DNA from: Galbibacter marinus
GTDB taxonomy: Bacteria; Bacteroidota; Bacteroidia; Flavobacteriales; Flavobacteriaceae
Direction: 5' to 3'
NCBI RefSeq assembly: GCF_000300875.1
Contig: NZ_AMSG01000001.1
Location: 248,001 to 312,000, forward strand
Length of the DNA: 64,000 nucleotides
The position numbers were made by a program, and so were the translations under genes. Below, piece after piece: positions 45,311-53,344 of this stretch; the stretch's first letter is position 1, and every line of letters begins with the position of its first letter. The notes beneath the pieces were generated by a model. It did not search any database. It saw only the letters and a list, made by a program, of their open reading frames with translations, and was not told the DNA's origin.

Positions 45311-48300
45311 TTAAAATGTGACGTTTAGATTTAATCCAATAGAACGTACCGAGGGCAATTGCCCAGATTCATACCAACTTATGGATTGCGCCCCAGTGGA
45401 AATTTCGGACGGGTTAATTCCCTTTGGAGCTTCCTGCCAGATCATCACAGGATTTCTAGCGATCAGAGCAAAACTCATGGTTTCAAAAGGAAGGTGACTC
45501 ATGATGTCCTGTCCTAAATTATATTGGACTCTAAGCTCGCTAAGCTTCACATAAGAAGCATCATAAAGCCATTCTTCATAAATTCTACGCCCAACTTCGT
45601 TTCTGTAATAAGTTCGAGCATCCACAAATGCACTTACTTGCTCTCCAGTGGAGGCTGATATACCGTGAACTTGTACACCACCGCCTTCTTCTAATGGATC
45701 ACGTACATTCATGCCATTTTCGTTGGTGGCTACCGTTAGAATATCTTGTCCAGTCCTCACAGAGAGCATCTTAGATCGGCTAAAAAACTGACCGCCCCCT
45801 TGGAAGTCAACCATAGCGGCAATATTGAATTGTCCTATACGAAAGTTGTTCTGGAAACCGCCATTAAAATCTGGAAGTACAGTTCCGAAATCGTGTGTAG
45901 CATCCGTGTACAAAGGCATGTTGTTGTCACCAAGAAGAATTTGACCTGTAGCTGGGTCGCGCTGATATGCCTGTCCCACTAGACTACCAAAAGGTTTGCC
46001 TTCGTATGAATTTAAATAGCTTGTCACACTCGAATAGGTGGTCGATCCGTAGGTGTAGACATCAATACCAGGGGCTAAGGATACCACCTCACTATTGTTT
46101 TTGTTGATATTAAAAGTCATGTCCCAAGAAAAGGTGTCGTTTTGAACGGGAGTTGCATTTAAAGAAAGTTCAAATCCGTCATTTTCAATCAGACCAGCAT
46201 TAATGACTGTAGAGCTATACCCACTGGTTGCTGATATATCAAGATTTAAAATTTGATTTTTATTTTTCTGTTGATAATATGTAAAATCAAGTCCTAAGCG
46301 ATTATTAAAGAAATCTAGTTCCAAACCAGCCTCAAAAGAGTTTGAGAATGAAGGCTCAATGTCTGGGTTGTTCAAATTATCAGGAACATACATAGTATTT
46401 GTACCTTGATATACGGTGCCCACGCCATAATATTTGCTGGTTTGATAAGGTGATAAATCAGAACCTGCTTGGGCATAACTGGCGCGTATTTTACCAAACG
46501 ATAAAGGTTCCCAATTTAAAAGTTCACTGAAAACGACGCTGGTAGAAACCGAAGGATACCAGTATGAATTATTATCCTCAGGAAGCGTAGATGAATTATC
46601 ATTTCTAATGGAGGCATCAATGTAATAGATTCCTTTATATCCTACTGATACTAAACTGTAGAAACTCCGAATTTGTTTTTCCAACAGATAAGAGGCAACA
46701 TCAGGACGGTCGATAGAAGCTTCGATGTTGTAGAATCCTGGAGATGAAAGCCCTCCTACGGTAGCCTGGTATAAATACGTGTACTCTCGATCGTATATAT
46801 TACCTCCAACGGAGGCGTCTAAAGAAAAGTTATCCCAAGATTTTTTGTATTGCGCTAATACTTCATAGTTAAATTCTTTGTTCTGGTATTTTCCAATAGA
46901 AAAGGAAGGTAGTCTTGTTCCTCCAAAGGCCTGTCGACTTTGAATGTTTTGGGTAAACATATCAGCACGAATAAAGGCGCTCACCTCTAACTCAGGTAAA
47001 ATCTTATACCGTAATCCTACATCGCCAAAGAATCGATCTCTTTTATCCTCACTGGTGTTTTCAAAGGCTTCAAAATACGGGTTGTTCCAGTAAAGGGGTT
47101 CATAATCTGTAATTTCTCCTGTTGAGGAATTAGGCCTCCCTAGGTTCCAATGAAGGTAGGTGCCGTCATCGTATTTATAATTTCGGAGTCGGTTCATATC
47201 CAAGTTACGCTGAAACCATTGGACCATAAAACTTCCACCATATTCCGAGCCCTGTGATGGACGTCGACCACTGTTGGTTGCATAATTAATGTTTGATAAT
47301 ACACTTAACTTTTCACTCAGGTCCAAACTTGCACTTAAGCTGACATTGGTTCTGTCCAATTGGCTGTTGGGAACTACGCCCTCAACTTTTGTGTTGTTTG
47401 CACTTAGCCTATAAGCAGTATTTTCATTGCCTCCAGAAACGCTGATGTTATTGCTGAAAGTTGTTCCAGTATTATAGAAGTCTTTTATATTATTTGAGTG
47501 GGGTAGAAAAGGTGTCAATTTTCCATACTCTGCATCTTGAGGGTAAAAACTAAATACCTGTCTTACTGGTGTTCCATCCATTCTTGGACCCCAGCTTTCA
47601 TCCACACTCATATCAACATAAGGCTGACCATTATCTATGGTTCTAAAAGTTTGACTTGATCCACCTCCATATAAATTTTGTAGTTCGATAAAATCGTAAG
47701 CGGATTCTACAGAGAAGGTAGAGGAGAAATCTACATTTACTTTTTTAGGGCCTTTTTGACCTTTTTTGGTGGTAATCATAATCACTCCATATTGACCACG
47801 TATCCCGTAAAGAGCGGATGCAGCAGGACCTTTTAGAACGTTTACCGATGCAATATTATTTGGATTTACATCCTGTGCTAGGTTACCGTAATCTGCCTGA
47901 TCGCTACCAGAGAAATTGGCGTTTGAAATCGGTGTTCCATCTACCACAATTAAGGGCTGATCGCCTCCACCAATGGAATTTACTCCTCTAATTTTTATTT
48001 TTTGAGTTCCTCCCATACTCGCCCCTGAGGATCCCATAACTTGGACTCCAGCCACTCTTCCAGAAAGCGATCCTAGAACATTTTGCTGGTTGGTTAAACT
48101 AAATGCTTCACCATCTACCTCCTGGGTTGCATACCCTAAGGATTTTTTATCCCTAGTAATTCCTAAGGCGGTGATAACAACCTCTTCTAAGCCTTGCATA
48201 CTCTCACGTAAGGCTACATGGAGAACTTCTTGCTGTGATACTTGAATTTCTTGAGTTATAAATCCGATGAATGAAAACACAAGAATGTCTCCTTGGTCGG

Positions 48301-48493
48301 CTCGTATCGAATAATGGCCATCCATATCGGTTGAGGTTCCATTTTGGGTCCCTTTCACTAGTATGGTTACCCCTGGAAGTGGCATTGAGTCACTTTCGAT
48401 TGTCACTGTCCCAGAAATAAATTTTTCTTGGGCAGATAGCGTCCAATACTGGAAGCATAACAGCAACATTAGTACTGTAATTTTGCATTTCAT
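45311..48493 (-). CDS. SusC/RagA-type TonB-linked outer-membrane transporter
   Basis: 1060 residues. Signal peptide (ending near WTLSAQE), carboxypeptidase-D regulatory-like domain (about 25-105, with VTILVKGTQNGTSTDMDGHYSI), then the plug with the SusC signature LVVVDGTPISN region (GGDQPLIVVDGTP) and VLKGPAASALYGIRGQYGVIMITTKKG, then the barrel to the C-terminal strand SVRSIGLNLNVTF. It imports the ligand captured by SusD, powered by TonB-ExbBD. A 242-nt divergent intergenic region with an inverted repeat separates it from dusB. No sigma/anti-sigma pair is next to it. Confidence 0.94.
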   Translation of the reverse strand: MKCKITVLMLLLCFQYWTLSAQEKFISGTVTIESDSMPLPGVTILVKGTQNGTSTDMDGHYSIRADQGDILVFSFIGFITQEIQVSQQEVLHVALRESMQGLEEVVITALGITRDKKSLGYATQEVDGEAFSLTNQQNVLGSLSGRVAGVQVMGSSGASMGGTQKIKIRGVNSIGGGDQPLIVVDGTPISNANFSGSDQADYGNLAQDVNPNNIASVNVLKGPAASALYGIRGQYGVIMITTKKGQKGPKKVNVDFSSTFSVESAYDFIELQNLYGGGSSQTFRTIDNGQPYVDMSVDESWGPRMDGTPVRQVFSFYPQDAEYGKLTPFLPHSNNIKDFYNTGTTFSNNISVSGGNENTAYRLSANNTKVEGVVPNSQLDRTNVSLSASLDLSEKLSVLSNINYATNSGRRPSQGSEYGGSFMVQWFQRNLDMNRLRNYKYDDGTYLHWNLGRPNSSTGEITDYEPLYWNNPYFEAFENTSEDKRDRFFGDVGLRYKILPELEVSAFIRADMFTQNIQSRQAFGGTRLPSFSIGKYQNKEFNYEVLAQYKKSWDNFSLDASVGGNIYDREYTYLYQATVGGLSSPGFYNIEASIDRPDVASYLLEKQIRSFYSLVSVGYKGIYYIDASIRNDNSSTLPEDNNSYWYPSVSTSVVFSELLNWEPLSFGKIRASYAQAGSDLSPYQTSKYYGVGTVYQGTNTMYVPDNLNNPDIEPSFSNSFEAGLELDFFNNRLGLDFTYYQQKNKNQILNLDISATSGYSSTVINAGLIENDGFELSLNATPVQNDTFSWDMTFNINKNNSEVVSLAPGIDVYTYGSTTYSSVTSYLNSYEGKPFGSLVGQAYQRDPATGQILLGDNNMPLYTDATHDFGTVLPDFNGGFQNNFRIGQFNIAAMVDFQGGGQFFSRSKMLSVRTGQDILTVATNENGMNVRDPLEEGGGVQVHGISASTGEQVSAFVDARTYYRNEVGRRIYEEWLYDASYVKLSELRVQYNLGQDIMSHLPFETMSFALIARNPVMIWQEAPKGINPSEISTGAQSISWYESGQLPSVRSIGLNLNVTF

Positions 48494-48650
48494 GTGATTG
48501 ATTTTGGTGGTTAAAACGTTAAATTAAATAGTTTTTACGTAGTAAGTTGTGATAAAACTAACACAAAATACGACAATATGTTCGGAATTATCGACAAAAC
48601 TATAATTTATATCAACAATTCACGAATATATAAAAATGCATAAAAGACGC

Positions 48651-48682
48651 ATAACATATGCCTGAAATTCTGCATATGTTAT
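48651..48682. repeat. perfect 11-bp inverted repeat between divergent susC and dusB
   Basis: ATAACATATGC (48651-48661) and GCATATGTTAT (48672-48682) are perfect inverted copies with a 10-nt spacer. The right arm ends 25 nt before the dusB -7 element, close to where the -33 box should be. It may be a dimeric regulator's operator or a hairpin; there is no T-run, so a terminator is unlikely. Confidence 0.6.
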
Positions 48683-48707
48683 AATTTTTCACAATTTTAG
48701 AAATCCG

Positions 48708-48715
48708 TACCTTTG
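48708..48715 (+). promoter_or_regulatory. candidate -7 promoter element (TACCTTTG) of dusB
   Basis: Exact TAnnTTTG match, 20 nt before the GTG start at 48736. A TTT instead of TTG sits at the -33 distance. Confidence 0.5.
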
Positions 48716-48735
48716 TAGCGCTAAAATTATAAGAC

Positions 48736-49728
48736 GTGGCCAAAATTGGATCGATAGATGTAGGAGACTTCCCTTTGTTACTAGCACCCATGGAGGATGT
48801 TAGTGATCCTCCTTTTAGAGCCTTGTGTAAAGAACAAGGCGCTGATGTGGTATATACGGAGTTTATTTCTTCTGAAGGGTTGATACGTGACGCTGCAAAA
48901 AGTGTAATCAAGTTAGATATTTACGAAAAGGAACGCCCAGTAGGAATTCAGATTTTTGGGGCGGAACTAGATTCTATGCTCCAAGCTGTGGAGATTGTTG
49001 AAAAATCGAATCCAGATATCATCGATATCAACTTTGGTTGTCCTGTTAAAAAGGTGGTTTGTAAAAATGCCGGAGCAGGTATTTTAAGGGATATTCCATT
49101 AATGGTAAAGCTGACCGAGGAAATGGTAAAGCGAACCAATCTCCCAATTACTGTAAAAACTCGACTGGGCTGGGATAGTGATTCTATAAAAATTGTGGAA
49201 GTTGCTGAACGGTTGCAAGACGTTGGAATACAGGCAATCTCTATTCATGGACGAACTCGTGTTCAGATGTATAAAGGACATGCCAATTGGGAACCAATAG
49301 CCCAGGTAAAGAACAATCCTAGAATGTATATTCCTGTCTTTGGAAATGGAGACGTGGACACCCCTGAAATGGCAGTTAAAATGCGCGACCAATATGGTTT
49401 AGATGGTGCTATGATAGGAAGAGCAAGTATTGGATATCCTTGGTTTTTTAGAGAGGTTAAGCATTATTTTAAAACTGGTGAACATTTGGCCCCACCTACG
49501 ATTTTAGAACGTGTTGAGGCTGCTAGAAGACACCTGCAGATGTCCATTGATTGGAAGGGAGAAAAATTAGGTGTTTTTGAGACCAGAAGGCATTATACGA
49601 ATTATTTCAAAGGAATTCCTCACTTTAAGGAGTACCGAATGAAAATGGTAACTAGTGATCATTCTGAGGATGTTTTTGCTGCCCTTGCTGAGGTAGAAGA
49701 GAAGTTTTCAGATTTTCAGTTTGTCTAG
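48736..49728 (+). CDS. dusB: tRNA-dihydrouridine synthase (DusB)
   Basis: 330 residues starting with GTG at 48736 (AKIGSIDVGDFPLLLAPMEDVSD). DusB reduces uridine to dihydrouridine in the tRNA D-loop with FMN and NAD(P)H. The TIM barrel shows APMEDVSDPPFR (motif 1), NFGCPVKKVVCKNAGAG, where the second Cys is the catalytic acid, and VFGNGDV with DGAMIGRASIG (FMN phosphate loop). The GTG start is required because no upstream ATG exists in frame before the promoter. It ends 4 nt inside the convergent ABC permease gene. Confidence 0.95.
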   Translation: MAKIGSIDVGDFPLLLAPMEDVSDPPFRALCKEQGADVVYTEFISSEGLIRDAAKSVIKLDIYEKERPVGIQIFGAELDSMLQAVEIVEKSNPDIIDINFGCPVKKVVCKNAGAGILRDIPLMVKLTEEMVKRTNLPITVKTRLGWDSDSIKIVEVAERLQDVGIQAISIHGRTRVQMYKGHANWEPIAQVKNNPRMYIPVFGNGDVDTPEMAVKMRDQYGLDGAMIGRASIGYPWFFREVKHYFKTGEHLAPPTILERVEAARRHLQMSIDWKGEKLGVFETRRHYTNYFKGIPHFKEYRMKMVTSDHSEDVFAALAEVEEKFSDFQFV

Positions 49729-50942
49729 TTAAATTCAATCAACTTTTTAGTAATTCTACTAGCTGCAATTTTAGAGGCTATAAACCCTAGTACAAAAATC
49801 GTTACAAAAACAATGACGAGGTTACCGATCTGAAATTCTACAGGGTAGGCCAGTGTCGGAGTTAATTTAATCCACTGAAACTGTAGTTGGGTCCAGACCA
49901 TAAACGAGGCAAGTATTATACCAATAAGTCCTCCAACAGAGGTAACTAAAAGTCCTTGCAAGAAATAGGTTTCTCTTAATTTTTTAATAGACACTCCCAT
50001 ACTAAAAAGGGTGGAAATGTTGCCTCTTTTATCTAGGATCATCATGATAATTGCCCCTACCACATTAAAAAGAGCGATGATTAGTACTAAGGTAAAAATT
50101 AGATATATCACTAGATTTTCCATATTGAGCATTTTGTATAGTGAATCGTTGAGTTGAGCTCTTGTTTTAAGAGCAACCTTATCACCAAGAACATCTTTAA
50201 TGCTAGCTGATACGCTATTTAGATCTGCCCCTGGGGCTAATCTAAAGTTAATGCCAGTAATTTGATCAACATCCTTTTCCAGTAGCGGTTGGATTGTGGA
50301 GAGTTTGGCAAAGACATATTTTTTATCCAAATTATCTTCTATAGCATAGACTCCTGAGACTGTAACAGACAAATCATTATAAGGACGAGATGCACTGCCC
50401 ACTGCTGAGGTAATACTTCCCTCGCCTGGCTTAGGAGCAAGTATTTTTAAGGGATTTCTATAAACATTGATGCCAAGTCCAAGTGCATTGGCAATACCAG
50501 CCCCTGTAACAACCTGGTAGGGATTATTACTTATCCAACTCCCGTAGTACATCATACTATCCACATCGATCACCCGTGTATAATTACTGTCAACAGCTTT
50601 GATATAGGCGATAAAGTTTTTCTGTTTATGAGTTAAAAAGATACGTTCCTCAACTTCCGAAGAATACGCGTAAAGTCCTTCAAGGGAATCCAAATTTTGA
50701 ACATCCTTGTCTGTTAACCTGAAATATTTACCAGTTTGTGAAACGGCCATCAGATCTGGATCCGAGAAATTTGAAAAGGACAGACTAAGGGTTTTCAGTC
50801 CTGCAAAAGCAGAAAGTACAATGAAAAGTGAAGCGGCGCCTATAACAATGACCAAAAAGCTGACAAAATTAATGATGTTAACCGCATTTTGACTACTTTT
50901 TGAAACCAGGTAACGTTTTGCTATGTAGAGGGCTATGTTCAA
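49725..50942 (-). CDS. LolC/LolE-type ABC transporter permease
   Basis: 405 residues with one N-terminal helix (about 22-48) and three C-terminal helices (about 275-300, 325-350, 370-395). The start LYIAKRYLVSKSSQNAVNIINFVSFLVIVIG is the LolE/FtsX (MacB core) form, and the periplasmic domain separates the helices. The permease of the lipoprotein-release system or a relative; the ATPase LolD is not adjacent. rbfA lies 4 nt upstream, probably one operon. Its 3' end overlaps the dusB end by 4 nt. Confidence 0.85.
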   Translation of the reverse strand: MNIALYIAKRYLVSKSSQNAVNIINFVSFLVIVIGAASLFIVLSAFAGLKTLSLSFSNFSDPDLMAVSQTGKYFRLTDKDVQNLDSLEGLYAYSSEVEERIFLTHKQKNFIAYIKAVDSNYTRVIDVDSMMYYGSWISNNPYQVVTGAGIANALGLGINVYRNPLKILAPKPGEGSITSAVGSASRPYNDLSVTVSGVYAIEDNLDKKYVFAKLSTIQPLLEKDVDQITGINFRLAPGADLNSVSASIKDVLGDKVALKTRAQLNDSLYKMLNMENLVIYLIFTLVLIIALFNVVGAIIMMILDKRGNISTLFSMGVSIKKLRETYFLQGLLVTSVGGLIGIILASFMVWTQLQFQWIKLTPTLAYPVEFQIGNLVIVFVTIFVLGFIASKIAASRITKKLIEFN

Positions 50943-50946
50943 AAGT

Positions 50947-51339
50947 TTATGACTTCTTTCTTTTGTCTAGTAAATCAGGATTTTCAATAGGATTATCGCT
51001 TCTCTTTAAGGATTGATCTATCTTATCAATATATTCAAGGGAGTCATCAATATAGAAACTTAAATCAGGCACCCTCCTTAGTTGATTTTTAGTTCGCTGT
51101 GATAGCTCGTGTTTGATTAGAGGCTGGTTGGAACGAATCCCTTCTATGAGCTCTTGCGCATTTTTATGAGGAAAAATGCTGACAAAAACTTTTGCTACTG
51201 ATAAGTCAGAAGTTACATGTACCTTGGTAACGCTAATTAAAGTGCCACTCATATTTCCGTCCTTTGCTGCTCTTTGAAGGATCTCTGCTAGATCTTTCTG
51301 CAATACACCACCAATCTTTTTCTGTCTATTTGTTTCCAT
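50947..51339 (-). CDS. rbfA: 30S ribosome-binding factor A
   Basis: 130 residues from the ATG at 51339 (METNRQKKIGGVLQKDLAEIL). The frame is open 15 nt further, but the promoter element lies there. RbfA matures the 30S subunit (16S rRNA 5' helix). The KH-type domain shows VTSDLSVAKVFVSIF and KHELSQRTKNQLRRVPDLSFYIDDSLEY, a typical RbfA end. The -7 element TACTTTTG lies 5 nt from the ATG, which suggests a leaderless or almost leaderless mRNA. Confidence 0.92.
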   Translation of the reverse strand: METNRQKKIGGVLQKDLAEILQRAAKDGNMSGTLISVTKVHVTSDLSVAKVFVSIFPHKNAQELIEGIRSNQPLIKHELSQRTKNQLRRVPDLSFYIDDSLEYIDKIDQSLKRSDNPIENPDLLDKRKKS

Positions 51340-51343
51340 AGTG

Positions 51344-51351
51344 CAAAAGTA
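51344..51351 (-). promoter_or_regulatory. candidate -7 promoter element (TACTTTTG) of rbfA
   Basis: Minus-strand exact TAnnTTTG match ending 4 nt before the rbfA ATG. Transcription would begin at or near the start codon. Confidence 0.5.
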
Positions 51352-51379
51352 CAAGAATAATGGTTACAATTTAAAGTAT

Positions 51380-51387
51380 TATTTTTG
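51380..51387 (+). promoter_or_regulatory. candidate -7 promoter element (TATTTTTG) of the methylmalonyl-CoA epimerase gene
   Basis: Exact TAnnTTTG match, 15 nt before the ATG at 51403, back to back with the rbfA element about 30 nt away. The motif decides against the longer TTG start at 51385. Confidence 0.5.
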
Positions 51388-51402
51388 AACAAAAGACGAG
51401 TC

Positions 51403-51816
51403 ATGAATAAAATCGAACATCTCGGTATTGCTGTAAAGGACCTAGAGGCTTCTAATGTTATCTTTGAAAAACTACTTGGAGTAGCGCCATATAAGACCGA
51501 ACATGTAGATAGAGAAGGGGTGAAAACATCTTTTTTTAATACTGGAAATAGTAAAATTGAGCTTTTAGAGGCGACATCTGAAGAGAGTCCAATTGCAAAG
51601 TTCATAGAAAAGCGAGGAGAAGGAATTCATCATGTGGCCTTTGATGTTACGGATATTCAGTCAGAGATCAAACGTTTAAAATCAGAAGGATTCGTGGTCT
51701 TGAATGAAACTCCACAAAAAGGAGCAGATAATAAATGGGTTGTTTTCCTTCATCCTAAGAGTACAAATGGAGTGCTTATTGAATTATGCCAAGAAATAGA
51801 AAAAGAAACCCCTTAA
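51403..51816 (+). CDS. mce: methylmalonyl-CoA epimerase
   Basis: 137 residues. It converts (R)- to (S)-methylmalonyl-CoA in propionate metabolism. The vicinal-oxygen-chelate fold is clear: NKIEHLGIAVKDLEAS (metal ligand His in EHLGIAV), GEGIHHVAFDV (second His) and GVLIELCQE (metal ligand Glu), with DNKWVVFLHP. It is the only gene of the pathway in this window. The promoter is shared back to back with rbfA; the CAT-anticodon tRNA follows 65 nt later. Confidence 0.93.
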   Translation: MNKIEHLGIAVKDLEASNVIFEKLLGVAPYKTEHVDREGVKTSFFNTGNSKIELLEATSEESPIAKFIEKRGEGIHHVAFDVTDIQSEIKRLKSEGFVVLNETPQKGADNKWVVFLHPKSTNGVLIELCQEIEKETP

Positions 51817-51835
51817 AACAAAAGCGAAAAATCCC

Positions 51836-51866
51836 TTGCAGTGCTTAAAAAAAAGTGCTAATATTG
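51836..51866 (+). promoter_or_regulatory. candidate promoter of the CAT-anticodon tRNA
   Basis: TTG at 51836-51838, a 20-nt spacer, then TAATATTG at 51859-51866 (one mismatch to TAnnTTTG), 15 nt before the tRNA. This fits the Bacteroidota -33/-7 spacing. Confidence 0.5.
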
Positions 51867-51881
51867 CATCCGCAAATTCGC

Positions 51882-51955
51882 GGTCCTATAGCTCAGCTGG
51901 TTAGAGCACTTGACTCATAATCAAGGGGTCCCTGGTTCGAGCCCAGGTGGGACCA
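51882..51955 (+). tRNA. tRNA with CAT anticodon (elongator Met or lysidine-type Ile2)
   Basis: Full cloverleaf: acceptor GGTCCTA/TGGGACC, D-arm GCTC/GAGC, anticodon stem CTTGA/TCAAG with loop CTCATAA (anticodon CAT), T-arm with GGTTCGAGCCC, discriminator A at 51955. The stem lacks the three G-C pairs and the 1-72 mismatch of initiator tRNA, so it is not the initiator. Elongator tRNA-Met and the TilS-modified tRNA-Ile(CAT) cannot be separated by eye. Confidence 0.92.
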
Positions 51956-51967
51956 CAATAGTATTAG

Positions 51968-52000
51968 AAAGCCATTCAAATTGTTGAGTGGCTTTTTTTT
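51968..52000 (+). terminator. terminator of the CAT-anticodon tRNA
   Basis: 12-bp stem with one G-U pair (AAAGCCATTCAA at 51968-51979 with TTGAGTGGCTTT at 51984-51995) and an 8-T run, 13 nt after the tRNA. Confidence 0.85.
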
Positions 52001-52139
52001 CGAATAAGTACTACATCAATTTTCTTTGTGTATTTCGACGTAAAACGGATCAATCACAAAAGTTGTGTTTATATTAAAATATTATTTCGACTTTTGTCTT
52101 CAAAATAAGAATCCTTGGAGACCCATATAGAATTACTAA

Positions 52140-52623
52140 AATCATTTTAACGTTATAAGGTATCATACAGAAGATGATGCATTACATATCCACTTTGAGG
52201 AGAAATCAGAGAGACCTCCAGAGTTTACTTCTGACTCAATTATAGCTCATGGGTTTCATAAGGAAATTACTATTCAGGGCTTCCCTATCCGTGGAAAAAG
52301 TGTGTTTCTTCACATTAAACGTCGGCGTTGGCTGAATAAGCAAAACAGGACAGTTGTTCAACGTAATTGGAATTTAGTTTCTCGCGGAACCCAGATGACC
52401 ACCGAGTTTGCTGATTTTTTAAAAGAAATTAGTCAATACTAAGGCTTCAGACTGTCATACTATAGGTTCTTTTTATGGAGTTGATGGTAAGAAACTCCAG
52501 CGCCAGTACAAAGACTATCTAAGTGACTTTAAGGAATGGGAACAAAAAAAACATGCTAAAGAAAGGCTTCTTTTCCCTGAAAACATAGGTGCTTATTTAT
52601 CTATTGATGAAACAGCCTTTTAA
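52140..52623 (+). mobile_element. truncated two-ORF transposase remnant (ISAon1-like)
   Basis: Two overlapping frames remain. The first (52140-52442, no start codon) reads NHFNVIRYHTEDDALHIHFE, then ITIQGFPIRGKSVFLHIKRR and TTEFADFLKEISQY. The second (about 52429-52623) contains FYGVDGKKLQRQYKDYLSDF and ENIGAYLSIDETAF, then a stop. Both match, as I recall them, the N-terminal-region protein and the DDE transposase of ISAon1-type elements (ISL3-like) in Bacteroidota. The second frame stops just after the first catalytic-region Asp (SIDE), so the rest is deleted. I could not identify terminal repeats. The flanks 52001-52139 and 52624-52713 show no gene. Confidence 0.7.
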
Positions 52624-52713
52624 AAGCTGTTTTTCAAGAGGAGGTCTTTGCGGTAGGTCAATATTAATAGATAGGTTTTTAGTTGTAGTTTCAAAAGTAT
52701 GGCATATTTTGAT

Positions 52714-53313
52714 TTACATCCACTGCTTTTGTTTAGCGATGGCAATAAGTTCTATGGAGTTTTTTGCACTAGTTTTTCCAAGTATATTCTTTCTGTGAGT
52801 AGAGACTGTTAAGGGACTAATGTTTAAGTTATCGGCAATTTCTTTGGTGGTTTTCCCTAGTGACATTTGCTCGATAATTTCCAGCTCTCTTTTTGTCATT
52901 TTAAATGTAAATGCATTTTGTATATCCTCTGTAGGAATTAAACCAGTTCTAGTAGAATTCTTTAAAGCCAATTTGAGAGTAAGAATGAGCTGGTTATTAT
53001 TAAAGGGTTTGGTAAGAAACGCATAGGGGCAAATAGGCTCTACCCTTTTAATGGTATTTAGATCACTATAAGCCGTTAGAAAAATTACTGGAATTTTTCC
53101 TTTTATGATCTCTGTGACAAAGTCTATACCGTCACTAGTTTGCTTAAGGTTGATATCACAAATAGCAGCATCGAAATCATGTTGTTCAAATAAGCGAATT
53201 GCCGAATTAAAGCGAGTAGCAATATGGGGGTCAAAACCACTACTAATTAGCCCAATTTGAATACTTTTTGCGATGACAATGTCATCCTCTAATACAAGAA
53301 CTTTGTTTTTCAT
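52714..53313 (-). CDS. response regulator with LuxR-type HTH
   Basis: 199 residues from the ATG at 53313 (MKNKVLVLEDDIVIAKS). The frame extends upstream into the kinase gene, but this ATG gives the standard receiver start. Receiver domain: acidic pair E9-D10-D11, phosphoacceptor D53 (AAICDINL) and the conserved Lys in LTKPF. The C-terminal LuxR-type HTH (about 135-190: LTKRELEIIEQMSLGKTTKEIAD...ISPLTVSTHRKN) binds DNA. It lies 31 nt behind the sensor kinase gene and is almost surely its partner. Confidence 0.92.
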   Translation of the reverse strand: MKNKVLVLEDDIVIAKSIQIGLISSGFDPHIATRFNSAIRLFEQHDFDAAICDINLKQTSDGIDFVTEIIKGKIPVIFLTAYSDLNTIKRVEPICPYAFLTKPFNNNQLILTLKLALKNSTRTGLIPTEDIQNAFTFKMTKRELEIIEQMSLGKTTKEIADNLNISPLTVSTHRKNILGKTSAKNSIELIAIAKQKQWM

Positions 53314-53344
53314 TGTGTTTTTTTTATACTCGTTTATTTGGCTA

